This document shows, in pieces, positions 50,982-59,362 of a DNA stretch of 64,000 bases. Both the position numbers and the translations under genes were made by a program. Every line of letters begins with the position of its first letter. Within the stretch, counting starts at the first letter, position 1. Under the pieces are notes generated by a model. It was given only the letters and a program-made list of their open reading frames with translations, was not told where the DNA came from and ran no database searches. The stretch comes from JAEZJZ01 sp050949055 (lineage in GTDB: Bacteria; Bacillota; UBA994; UBA5500). Location: NCBI GenBank assembly GCA_050949055.1, contig JBMNFA010000001.1, positions 930,001 to 994,000 on the forward strand. The letters are read 5' to 3'.

Positions 50982-52859
50982 CTACTTCTTTCTCTGACTA
51001 CTGGGTCCTTCCCCTGGCGGCGCTTCTTGCCGCAAAAATCGGTAGAGATTCTCAGCTGCCCGCTGGTTCATGCCCGGCACAGCAGCCAACTCAGACACAT
51101 CAGCCTGACGCAGTTTCTGCAGGGAGCCAAAGCTGCGCAGCAGAGCCGTGCGCCGGGCTGCTCCGATACCTGGGCATTCCTGCAACCAGGATGCCACCTG
51201 GCGTTTGGCCCGCAAGCGGCGATGATAGGTGATAGCAAAACGATGGGCCTCATCCCGGATACGCTGCACCAAATACAGACTTTGGGATTGGCGCGGTAGA
51301 ATGATCGGGTCCGATTGGCCTGGCTTGAACAACCACTCGTTCTCCTCGGCCAAGCCCACCGTCGGCAGGTGACCAAACCCCAGGCTTTCCATAGCCGTCC
51401 GTGCCGAGGAGAGCTGCCCTTTGCCGCCGTCAACTATGATCAGATCCGGCAGGTCGCTGAATTTGGCATCGTCCTGCTGCACCCGCCGCAAGCGGCGACT
51501 GATCACCTGCTGCATCATGGCGAAGTCGTTGGGTCCTTCGATGCCACGGATCTTGAAGCGACGATACTCTTCCTTGGCGGCTTGGCCGTCCAGCATCACC
51601 ACCATGGATCCGACTGCCTCGGTGCCGGAGATATTGGAGATGTCATAGCACTCGATACGCCGCGGAGCCTCTGGCAAACCCAGATAGTGCGCCAGTTCCT
51701 GGAGCGCCGACTGCAGCAGCTGACCTTCGCTGAGCACTCGGGCAAATCGTTCCTCCAGCGCCGCCACCGCGTTCTTTTCCACCATCTCGATCAACTGTTT
51801 CTTCGGCCCCCGCTTGGGCACGGCCAGCTGCACCCTATGCCCCCGCCGACCGGACAACCAATCAGCTACCACCTGCTCGTCCTCTTCCGGCAGCTCTGCG
51901 GCTAGTAGGATCTCCGGCGGCAGATCGCTGACGTGGGCGTAATGCTGCTTCAGGAAAGCAGCCAACACCTCGCCCCGGCTCATCTCTTCAGTCCCAGTGA
52001 GGAAGAAGTTGCGGCGGCCAATGGTGCGACCGTCCCGCATCAGCCACACGCTGACGCAGGTCTCCTCTACCCCTCGGGCCAATGCCACCAGGTCACGGTC
52101 CTCCAAGCCGGCCGAAATCATCTTCTGCTTCTCCATCACCTGCTGCACCGAGTGCAGCTGGTCCCGCAATTCGGCTGCCCGCTCGAAGAACAGCCCTTCC
52201 GCCGCCTGCTCCATCTGTTGCTGCAGGCGTTCCACCAGCGCTTCGTAACGTCCGGACAGGAATAGATCCACCTCGTGCACCACTTCTCGATAGCGCTCCG
52301 GAGTCACCTGCCCGGTGCAGGGGCCCTGGCAGCGGCCGATGTGGATATTCAAACAGGGCCGCCCCACGGGCTCCCCCGTCAGAGACTGCTTGCAGGTGCG
52401 TAAAGGAAACAGGCGGCGAATCACCTTCATCGTGTTGCGCATGGCAGTGGCGCTAGGGTAAGGCCCATAGTACTTGGCACCATCCTTGCTGATGCGGCGA
52501 GCCACCACCAGACGCGGATATGGCTCCTGCATGGTCAGCTTCAAATAGGGATAGTGCTTGTCATCCTTGATGCGAATATTATACCAGGGCTGATGTTGCT
52601 TGATCAGATTGCTCTCCAGAATGAGGGCTTCCACTTCATTATCGGTGATGATGAAGTCCAGGTCGGCTACCTTTTGCACCAGCGCCTGCACCTTGGCGCT
52701 GTGCTGGGCACCCGGCTGAAAGTATGAACGCACCCGCTGCCGCAGCGAAATCGCCTTGCCGATGTAGATCAACTGACCATTCTTGTCCTTGAACAGATAG
52801 ACACCCGGTTTGTCCGGCAACAGCGCCAACTTATCCCTGACCTTACTAATCCCCCTCAC
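50982..52859 (-). CDS. uvrC: Excinuclease ABC subunit C
   Basis: A 625-residue UvrC that cuts both sides of a lesion. GIY-YIG domain at the N-terminus (LPDKPGVYLFKDKNGQLIYI with GKAISLRQRVRSYF), UVR motif, the RNase-H-like domain (YDISNISGTEAVGSMVV, LIIVDGGKGQL) and a C-terminal HhH pair (CPGIGAARRTALL, AAVPGMNQRAAENLY). The frame is open further 5', but that part is the repeat copy D, so the start is placed at GTG 52859, where the family N-terminus begins. Its ribosome-binding site is poor (GGGGGG abuts the GTG), so this start is uncertain. Confidence 0.93.
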   Translation of the reverse strand: MRGISKVRDKLALLPDKPGVYLFKDKNGQLIYIGKAISLRQRVRSYFQPGAQHSAKVQALVQKVADLDFIITDNEVEALILESNLIKQHQPWYNIRIKDDKHYPYLKLTMQEPYPRLVVARRISKDGAKYYGPYPSATAMRNTMKVIRRLFPLRTCKQSLTGEPVGRPCLNIHIGRCQGPCTGQVTPERYREVVHEVDLFLSGRYEALVERLQQQMEQAAEGLFFERAAELRDQLHSVQQVMEKQKMISAGLEDRDLVALARGVEETCVSVWLMRDGRTIGRRNFFLTGTEEMSRGEVLAAFLKQHYAHVSDLPPEILLAAELPEEDEQVVADWLSGRRGHRVQLAVPKRGPKKQLIEMVEKNAVAALEERFARVLSEGQLLQSALQELAHYLGLPEAPRRIECYDISNISGTEAVGSMVVMLDGQAAKEEYRRFKIRGIEGPNDFAMMQQVISRRLRRVQQDDAKFSDLPDLIIVDGGKGQLSSARTAMESLGFGHLPTVGLAEENEWLFKPGQSDPIILPRQSQSLYLVQRIRDEAHRFAITYHRRLRAKRQVASWLQECPGIGAARRTALLRSFGSLQKLRQADVSELAAVPGMNQRAAENLYRFLRQEAPPGEGPSSQRKK

Positions 52860-52865
52860 CCCCCA

Positions 52866-52928
52866 GCAACGCGCAGCGTTGCGCATTCCATAAAGTGATT
52901 GTTGCGGTAGCAACTATCAGGTTGTTCC
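52866..52928 (+). repeat. Two-hairpin repeat, copy D, at the uvrC start
   Basis: First hairpin GCAACGCGCAGCGTTGC, then ATAAAGTGATTGTTGC, a stem with GGTA loop and CAGGTTGTTCC. A second, half-copy hairpin (GCAATGCGCAGTGTTG) follows near 52935. On the minus strand it sits directly before the uvrC start and keeps that reading frame open for another 18 codons. Confidence 0.85.
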
Positions 52929-52989
52929 TTATCAGCAATGCGCAGTGTTGAGCACTGAAATTCACCCTAATTATATCAGAAGCGGGCAG

Positions 52990-53023
52990 CAAGAATGGGC
53001 TGTCGCGCGACAGCCCATTCTTG
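52990..53023 (-). terminator. 34-bp perfect palindrome after the BON gene
   Basis: CAAGAATGGGCTGTCGC and its exact reverse complement, with no loop base. It lies 30 bp after the BON gene stop on the minus strand and could stop transcription or be a dispersed repeat. Confidence 0.6.
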
Positions 53024-53052
53024 AATCCCCCTGTCACTTCGTGACAGCTACA

Positions 53053-53487
53053 TTATTCCTTCTTCACCCGCAGGCCGCTGTCGTTGACCGACTTGACCCC
53101 CATCACTTCGGTCACTGCTGAGGCGATGCCTGCCTTCTCGGACTTGTCTCGCGCCTCTCCCCGCAGAAAGACGTCGCCATGATGCACTTCAATCCCCACC
53201 ACCGGCAGCTGATTCTGGCGCAGCTTGCGCTCGATAGCTGCTTTAATCTCTCCATCATCAATCTCCCCGTCGGTAGCCACAGTGAGGCCGTTCTCCACCG
53301 ATTCGACCCCGTCCACCGCCCGCACCGCTTCAGCGGCGGCCAGCTTGTCAGCATAAACATCCACCACGCCGGACAGGGTGACTTTGCCACCTTGGATGAT
53401 CAGATTGATATCGGCTGCCTCGGTCTCCAGCTTGCTCTGCAGAGCATGCAGCACATCCCGCCAGAGACGCTTGTCCTGTTCGCTCAA
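53053..53487 (-). CDS. BON-domain protein
   Basis: A 144-residue soluble protein with two BON domains (about 15-75: INLIIQGGKVTLSGVVDVYA, AEAVRAVDGVESVENGLTV; about 78-140: VVGIEVHHGDVFLRGEARD, VMGVKSVNDSGL). BON domains bind membranes or small ligands; in this family (OsmY-like, cytoplasmic forms) the role is unclear. No signal peptide. TTG at 53487 lies 8 nt after GAGGAGG; upstream in-frame starts lack this. Ends before a palindrome; upstream are 160 bp with a small dyad and no gene. Confidence 0.8.
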   Translation of the reverse strand: MSEQDKRLWRDVLHALQSKLETEAADINLIIQGGKVTLSGVVDVYADKLAAAEAVRAVDGVESVENGLTVATDGEIDDGEIKAAIERKLRQNQLPVVGIEVHHGDVFLRGEARDKSEKAGIASAVTEVMGVKSVNDSGLRVKKE

Positions 53488-53646
53488 CTGAATAACCTCC
53501 TCATCAGGGCTGACACAGGTGCTGCTCAGCAACCTGATAATCTAGCGCATGGCGTCAAGTCTCAGCCCTACTGGCTGCAGAACCCTGAGGTCCTGTGTGG
53601 TCCGGCTTGAGACTGCGCCCTACTAGTTTATCCAGATTGAACGAGT

Positions 53647-56469
53647 TTAGGCTCGAGGTAGAATGCGACGCAAGAATTGCCCGGTGTAAGACTCGGCCAC
53701 AGCAGTCACCTGCTCAGGCGTGCCGGTGGCCAGAACCAGGCCGCCCCGTTCGCCGCCCTCCGGACCGAGGTCGATGATATAGTCGGCGGTCTTGATCACA
53801 TCCAAGTTATGCTCGATCACCAGCACAGTATCGCCGGCCTCCACCAGTCGTTGCAGCACATCCAGCAACCGCTGGATATCCGCCATGTGCAAGCCGGTGG
53901 TCGGTTCGTCTAGGATGTACAGGGTGCGTCCGTTGCTACGGCGGCTGAGCTCCGTAGCCAGTTTCACCCGCTGCGCCTCACCGCCGGAGAGGGTGGTCGC
54001 CGGCTGCCCCAGGCGCATATAGCCCAAACCCACATCCACCAAAGTCTGCAACTTGCGCTGGATGCGGGGAATGGCCTGGAAGAAATCCAGCGCTTCCGAG
54101 ATGGTCATATCCAGCACATCGGCGATGGTCTTGCCTTTGTATCGCACCTCCAGCGTTTCCCGGTTGTAGCGCTTACCGCCACAGACCTCGCAAGGCACGT
54201 AGACGTCTGGCAGAAAATGCATCTCGATCTTGATGATCCCGTCCCCCCGGCAGGCCTCGCAGCGGCCTCCGCGCACGTTGAAGCTGAAACGGCCCGGCAT
54301 ATAGCCCCGCACTTTGGCGTCCTGCGTTTGCGCAAACAGCTGACGGATCAGGTCGAAGGTGCCCGTATAGGTGGCAGGGTTCGAGCGCGGGGTGCGCCCG
54401 ATGGGAGCCTGATCGATCTCAATCACTTTGTCCAAATGCTCCAATCCCAGCATCTCGCTGTGCGCCCCTGGCTTGCGCTTGGCCCGGTTCAGCTCCAGCG
54501 CCAAGCGCTTATAGATGATCTCGTTGACCAGGGTGCTCTTGCCGGAACCTGACACTCCGGTGACACAGGTGAACACCCCCAGTGGCACCTTGACGGTGAG
54601 ATCCCGCAGATTGTTCTCTCTGGCCCCAGTCACTGTCAGCCACTTGCCGTTCAAAGGTCTACGCTCAGCGGGGATGGGAATGCTGCGCTGTCCTGACAAA
54701 TACTGGCCGGTGATGGACTGGGGCTGCCGGCAGATGTCCTCCAGGGTGCCGGTAGCCACCACACGCCCCCCATGCTCTCCGGCCCCAGGCCCCATGTCCA
54801 CGATATAGTCTGCCTCGCGCATGGTCTCCTCGTCATGCTCCACCACAATCACTGTGTTCCCCAGATCTCGCAAGCGCTTCAGCGTCTCAATCAACCTGCT
54901 GTTGTCGCGCTGATGCAGCCCGATGCTGGGCTCATCCAAAATGTACAGCACCCCGGTGAGGCTGGAGCCAATCTGGGTAGCCAAGCGAATGCGCTGCGCT
55001 TCTCCTCCGGAAAGGGTACCTGCTTTGCGGCTCAGCGTGAGATAATCCAGGCCGACGTTGACCAGGAAGCCCAAGCGTTCGCGCACTTCCTTCAGAATTT
55101 GGCGGGCGATCAAGTTCTCCCGCTCACTCAACTGCAGGGCTTGAAAGAACTGCAAGGCATCGGAAATGGACATTTGGCCTACTTCGGCAATGTTCCTGCC
55201 GCCTACGCGTATCGACAGCACCTCCGGCTTCAAACGCTGGCCCTGGCAATCCGGGCACATCCGGTCACTCATATACTGCTCCAGACTTTCCCGGACATAG
55301 TCGGAGCTAGTCTCGCGGTAATAGCGATCTAGCATGGGGATCACTCCCCGGTATACCAGGCTGAACTCCCGGCGGTGGCCGCTGCTGTCGGTATAGCGCA
55401 CCTTGATCTGTTCCGGACCGCCGTGCATCAGAATCTGCATCTGCTCGTCAGTGAGCTCAGCCACTGGCCGCTGCAGAGGAATATCGTATTTGCTGCAGGC
55501 AGACGTCAGCAATTCCGAGTAGTAGTTGCTGCTGCTGTCTGCCCAGGGGGCAATAGCGCCCTCCGCAATGGACTTGTTCGGGTCAGGGATGATCAGGTCT
55601 GGATCAAACTCCATCTGTGCCCCCAGGCCAGCACAGGTAGGACAAGCGCCATACGGGTTGTTGAAAGAAAACATGCGCGGACTGATCTCCTGGTAACTGA
55701 ACCCGCAGTCCACGCAAGCAAAATTCTGGCTAAACAGTTGTTCCGGTCCATCCACCTGGCTGATGATCACCAGGCCACCGGACAGCTTGGTGGCTGTTTC
55801 GATGGAGTCGGCCAAACGGCCACCGATATCCGGCCGGATGATCAGTCGGTCGACCACCACCTCGATGCTATGCTTGCGGTTCTTCTCCAGGTTGATTTCA
55901 GTTCCCAGCTCCACCATGTTGCCGTCCACCCGCACACGTACATAGCCATCCCGCTGCAGGTCTTCGAGCAGCTTGTTGTGCTCGCCCTTCTTGCCTCGCA
56001 CCAACGGCGCCAACACGATGATGCGGGTGCGCTCAGGCAAACTGAGCACCTGATCCACGATCTGCTCCACCGTCTGCTGGCTGATCTCGGTGCCGCAGTT
56101 GGGACAGAACGGATGCCCCACCCGGGCAAACAGCAGACGCAAATAGTCATAAACCTCGGTCACCGTGCCGACGGTAGAACGAGGGTTGCGGCTGGTAGTC
56201 TTCTGGTCTATGGAAATGGCAGGCGAGAGTCCTTCAATGTAATCCACATCCGGCTTGTCCATCTGACCCAGGAACTGCCGAGCGTACGCAGACAGCGACT
56301 CCACGTAGCGCCGCTGGCCTTCGGCATAGATGGTATCAAAAGCGAGCGATGATTTTCCGGAGCCCGACAGCCCGGTGATCACCACCAACTGATCGCGAGG
56401 AATATCCACATCGATACTCTGCAGGTTGTGGGCCCGCGCACCGCGCACTATAATCTGCTTGCTGGGCAT
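53647..56469 (-). CDS. uvrA: Excinuclease ABC subunit A
   Basis: A 940-residue UvrA, the lesion-sensing dimer. Two ABC ATPase units: Walker A GLSGSGKSSL and GVSGSGKSTL, signatures LSGGEAQR in both, Walker B DEPSIGLHQRD and DEPTTGLHMAD. Zinc modules are visible as CPNCG, CVDCG/CPTCAG and CEACRGDG/CEVCGG. The ATG at 56469 lies 9 nt after AGGAGGG; the ATG 9 nt upstream has no spacing and the one at 56502 no site. A promoter with a LexA-like box precedes it. uvrB and uvrC are also in the window but not adjacent. Confidence 0.96.
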   Translation of the reverse strand: MPSKQIIVRGARAHNLQSIDVDIPRDQLVVITGLSGSGKSSLAFDTIYAEGQRRYVESLSAYARQFLGQMDKPDVDYIEGLSPAISIDQKTTSRNPRSTVGTVTEVYDYLRLLFARVGHPFCPNCGTEISQQTVEQIVDQVLSLPERTRIIVLAPLVRGKKGEHNKLLEDLQRDGYVRVRVDGNMVELGTEINLEKNRKHSIEVVVDRLIIRPDIGGRLADSIETATKLSGGLVIISQVDGPEQLFSQNFACVDCGFSYQEISPRMFSFNNPYGACPTCAGLGAQMEFDPDLIIPDPNKSIAEGAIAPWADSSSNYYSELLTSACSKYDIPLQRPVAELTDEQMQILMHGGPEQIKVRYTDSSGHRREFSLVYRGVIPMLDRYYRETSSDYVRESLEQYMSDRMCPDCQGQRLKPEVLSIRVGGRNIAEVGQMSISDALQFFQALQLSERENLIARQILKEVRERLGFLVNVGLDYLTLSRKAGTLSGGEAQRIRLATQIGSSLTGVLYILDEPSIGLHQRDNSRLIETLKRLRDLGNTVIVVEHDEETMREADYIVDMGPGAGEHGGRVVATGTLEDICRQPQSITGQYLSGQRSIPIPAERRPLNGKWLTVTGARENNLRDLTVKVPLGVFTCVTGVSGSGKSTLVNEIIYKRLALELNRAKRKPGAHSEMLGLEHLDKVIEIDQAPIGRTPRSNPATYTGTFDLIRQLFAQTQDAKVRGYMPGRFSFNVRGGRCEACRGDGIIKIEMHFLPDVYVPCEVCGGKRYNRETLEVRYKGKTIADVLDMTISEALDFFQAIPRIQRKLQTLVDVGLGYMRLGQPATTLSGGEAQRVKLATELSRRSNGRTLYILDEPTTGLHMADIQRLLDVLQRLVEAGDTVLVIEHNLDVIKTADYIIDLGPEGGERGGLVLATGTPEQVTAVAESYTGQFLRRILPRA

Positions 56470-56491
56470 ATTCTGCATCCCTCCTGCCCAT

Positions 56492-56536
56492 CGTACATAC
56501 ATTCGCTATTGTACCACTCGCCGCCTAACACAGCAA
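56492..56536 (-). promoter_or_regulatory. uvrA promoter with LexA-like SOS box
   Basis: On the minus strand TTGCTG (56531-56536), 17-nt spacer, TACAAT (56508-56513). Just downstream CGAATGTATGTACG (56492-56505) agrees at 11 of 14 positions with the Gram-positive SOS box CGAACATATGTTCG. The location over the transcription start fits LexA repression. Confidence 0.6.
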
Positions 56537-56569
56537 CTGGGAATCGCATGTGAGCAGGGGATGAGGAAA

Positions 56570-56608
56570 GGGTGGTGATGGGGGCAACAGCCGTCCCCAT
56601 CACCACCC
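56570..56608 (-). terminator. Terminator of the TetR gene
   Basis: On the minus strand GGGTGGTGATGGGG-(loop)-CCCCATCACCACCC then TTTCCTC. The stem reaches to the TetR stop codon. It lies between TetR and uvrA. Confidence 0.8.
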
Positions 56609-57252
56609 TAGCCAGCGAAGCCGTGCTGGAGCAGCTCCGCCAAACGGTCTACCTGCTGCAGCAGCTGGTCCTCGGTCATCTGCGGCCAAATCAGGGCATC
56701 AAAGTTGTTCAACAGCAGGTTCACCACCGCAAATATGAACTCTACCGGGAAACAATCCCGAAACTGGCCGCTAGCCGCGCCTGCTTCCACCAAGCGGCGC
56801 AGTGCATCTTTGCCGCGGTCAGGGAAGGCCTGCTTCACCTGCTGCTTCAGTTGTTCCGACTCCGCCATGAACTGTCTGCCTACAGCCCAAACCCGGGGCT
56901 CCTTGAGCGCGAACTCCATGCCCGCCCGTGCCAACAGCTTGATCTGCGCAAAGAAGTCGCTGGGAAAGTCTTCGTTCAGGGACTTGGCTGAGAAATGGGC
57001 TAGTTTCTGGCGGGTGATCAGGTCCAACAGGCTCAGGTAGAGAGCCATCTTGTCCCGAAACCGATAATAGAAGCTGCCCTTGTTCGTGCCCGCCCGCTTG
57101 ATGATATCGTTGAGCGAGGCCTCGGCAAACGACTTCTGCGAAAACTCGTCCAACGCTGCCTCATAGAGCGCCGGCAACTGCTGGAGTGGATTATCCTGGA
57201 TCGGGTGGTGTTGCCAAACTGATGCTGCCTGCCGGCGCTGATCCTGTGGCAT
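56608..57252 (-). CDS. TetR family regulator of the ABC-2 exporter
   Basis: A 214-residue TetR protein. The helix-turn-helix reads FAEASLNDIIKRAGTNKGSF then YYRFRDKMALY (about residues 41-71). The C-terminal helical domain binds an unknown effector. Its ATG overlaps the stop of the 47-residue membrane gene (TAATG). As last gene of the ATPase-permease-permease-small protein-TetR operon it should repress that operon; a matching dyad operator lies at 60253-60268 before the first gene. Confidence 0.88.
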   Translation of the reverse strand: MPQDQRRQAASVWQHHPIQDNPLQQLPALYEAALDEFSQKSFAEASLNDIIKRAGTNKGSFYYRFRDKMALYLSLLDLITRQKLAHFSAKSLNEDFPSDFFAQIKLLARAGMEFALKEPRVWAVGRQFMAESEQLKQQVKQAFPDRGKDALRRLVEAGAASGQFRDCFPVEFIFAVVNLLLNNFDALIWPQMTEDQLLQQVDRLAELLQHGFAG

Positions 57253-57392
57253 TACAGCTCCTCCTCCAACTGTCGCTCACGCTCCTCCTGCCGACGCTTC
57301 ATTGCCCGCAGAAAGCTACTCGCGGCCTTCACCTTAATATACACAAACAGCGCTAAACCGACCACCACCAACACCCAATGGTACCACTGCAC
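57252..57392 (-). CDS. 47-residue single-span membrane protein
   Basis: A short gene between permease and TetR. The product starts MQWYHWVLVVVGLALFVYIK (one membrane helix) and ends in a charged helix with KRRQEERERQLEEEL. GTG at 57392 lies 8 nt after AGGGGG; an in-frame GTG at 57401 is too close to that site. Its TAA overlaps the TetR ATG. I do not know a family; a small accessory subunit of the exporter is plausible from position. The overlap at one side and tight spacing at the other make it likely to be translated. Confidence 0.7.
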   Translation of the reverse strand: MQWYHWVLVVVGLALFVYIKVKAASSFLRAMKRRQEERERQLEEEL

Positions 57393-57404
57393 CCGCTTCA
57401 CCCC

Positions 57405-58385
57405 CTATCTCAGTCCGAATCGACGCGCTATCGGCCGGCCGAGTAACAGCGCCCAGAGCAAGCTGGTAACCAACAACGCCAGCAAGGCAAAAGGAGCAGC
57501 AGCCCCCGCCCATGCCTGGCGCAGTGCGGCCAAATACCAGTATTGGGGGAGCCAATAGAACAGCCACTGCAGCTGTTCCGACAGGAACATACTGGACAGC
57601 GGCACAATCAACACCAGTGGCATCATCAGCTTCAGCGAAGCAATGGCCGTAATCTGGTTGTCGGCTGTGTAACCGAAAGCCGCCGCCAACAGTCCGAGCA
57701 GCAGGGCAGCCGCTAGGACAGTCAACAGCAAATGGAGCAACATGTCCGCCCGCCTGATAGCCAGCCCTACAACCGCTGTGTTCACCGCCGCCAGAATCAG
57801 CGCGCTGACGATGCGCGCCAGCAGATACCGGCCCAGGGTGAGCGGAGTGACGGCCAGCGCCTGCAGGGAGCGGCTTTCCCGCTCGGCTACGATGTTGAAG
57901 CCAGGCACGGTGCCCGCCATGAAGATCACCAACAAGAACAACGAAGCGGCGATGAACTCGGCCAAGTGGCCCCCGGAGGAGGGGATGTGCAGGGACTGGA
58001 AGGGTGGAATACCCCCCGCCAGCGCCCGCTGCAACAGCAACTGCGCCTGCGCGGCGAACCCCTGCGGCTCGTTCCCTTCCAGCACCAAGGTAAACCCTCC
58101 GGCTCCCGGCAGCACGCCAGCGACGCTGTCCATGCGGCCCACCCGGCGCAACACCGCTTGCTCGTCAGCCAGTTGCTCCACCCGGGCCACCCGCTGCAGC
58201 TGCGCCACTTGGGCAGCGTCCAGCTGCGCCGGGACGGCAAAAGTCAGGGCACCTTGATTCACGCCTCCCACCACTGCCATGTAGGCCAGCGCCAGCAGCA
58301 CGGGTGAAAACATCATGTACAGCCCAATCTTGTTGCGGCTGATCAACACCCAGTCAGTTCTTATGATGGCAAGGATCGTTCGCAC
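57405..58385 (-). CDS. ABC-2 type permease, second subunit
   Basis: A 326-residue membrane protein: one helix near residue 25, an extracytoplasmic domain (about 45-170), then five helices. FMAGTVPGFNIVAERESRSLQ with TPLTLGRYLLARIVSALIL is the ABC-2 signature segment. GTG start 10 nt after GGAGG. With the first permease and the ATPase it forms a heterodimeric exporter. Confidence 0.85.
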   Translation of the reverse strand: MRTILAIIRTDWVLISRNKIGLYMMFSPVLLALAYMAVVGGVNQGALTFAVPAQLDAAQVAQLQRVARVEQLADEQAVLRRVGRMDSVAGVLPGAGGFTLVLEGNEPQGFAAQAQLLLQRALAGGIPPFQSLHIPSSGGHLAEFIAASLFLLVIFMAGTVPGFNIVAERESRSLQALAVTPLTLGRYLLARIVSALILAAVNTAVVGLAIRRADMLLHLLLTVLAAALLLGLLAAAFGYTADNQITAIASLKLMMPLVLIVPLSSMFLSEQLQWLFYWLPQYWYLAALRQAWAGAAAPFALLALLVTSLLWALLLGRPIARRFGLR

Positions 58386-58399
58386 GCTTCAGCCACCTC

Positions 58400-59362
58400 C
58401 TATTTGGCAGTCAACAGCTGGCGCTTGATCACCAGGGAGCAAAGCCCCAAGGCGGCCAACGTCCAGGCACCCAGGGTCAGATACACAGCCTGCAGCGACT
58501 TGCCGGTGGGGAAGAGAATCTCTTCATAGGCAAACAGCCCGCCATATGAAGGAATGAGCTGCATCCAGGCTGGCGAGAAGGTGGGCACCACATAGCTGAA
58601 CATGGGCAGCATGTTCAGCGATAGTATGAGCACGGCCACAGCAAACCAGCCGGAGATATCTTCGAAAAAGGCGGCCACGCTCAGCCCCAGCAGGGTATAA
58701 AACAGGCAAGCCAGCGCGGTCAGCAGCACGAACTGTCCCGCGTGGAAAGAGAACCCCAGAGTAAGCACCGCCATCAACAGCGCGTAGACAGTCCCGACGC
58801 AGATGAATAGCAGCGACTTGCTGGCCAGGTAGGCCCACGTGCCGCCGGGCGACACCCGATATGCCCGCAGAACAGCTTCCTGTTTCTCGCCCAGCAACAG
58901 GATGGCAGCCATCAGAAAGCCCAACACCACCGCTTCAAAGCTGATGAACACCGGCATCATGCGCAAGTTCCGGGGCACATCGCCAGTCGACTGGCGCAAC
59001 ACCTGGGTGGTGATCGCCGGCAGCTGGCCGTCGGGAGGGGTGAGCTGCGTTACCAAGGCGGCGACCGCCTGCTCGCTCCAGCCGCTGTGCACCACCGTCA
59101 GCGTCCCATCCTCCATGATCAGACCGATGGCGCCGCGCTCGCGCACCTGCGCCTCTACGGCTGCAGGGCTGTCCAACCGCTCGGCTCCTGCCAGGTCCAG
59201 CCCATGGGTAACCAGTGCGTTGCTGGGCAACTGGGAATCGGCCGGCAGCAGGAAGCGGACAGTGATCACGATCAACACCAGGCTGACGGAAACGACCCAG
59301 AAAATGGCGTTGCGGAGCAACAGCCTCAGGTCCTGTCCCAACAGGCTGAAGATGCGCCTCAT
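58400..59362 (-). CDS. ABC-2 type permease, first subunit
   Basis: A 320-residue ABC-2 permease with one N-terminal helix, an outer domain (about 40-150) and five further helices. AILLLGEKQEAVLRAYRVSP then GGTWAYLASKSLLF is the conserved cytoplasmic turn. The ATG overlaps the ATPase stop by 4 nt (ATGA). Forms the membrane part with the second permease. Substrate unknown; drug or lipid-type export is typical for the TetR-linked clade. Confidence 0.85.
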   Translation of the reverse strand: MRRIFSLLGQDLRLLLRNAIFWVVSVSLVLIVITVRFLLPADSQLPSNALVTHGLDLAGAERLDSPAAVEAQVRERGAIGLIMEDGTLTVVHSGWSEQAVAALVTQLTPPDGQLPAITTQVLRQSTGDVPRNLRMMPVFISFEAVVLGFLMAAILLLGEKQEAVLRAYRVSPGGTWAYLASKSLLFICVGTVYALLMAVLTLGFSFHAGQFVLLTALACLFYTLLGLSVAAFFEDISGWFAVAVLILSLNMLPMFSYVVPTFSPAWMQLIPSYGGLFAYEEILFPTGKSLQAVYLTLGAWTLAALGLCSLVIKRQLLTAK

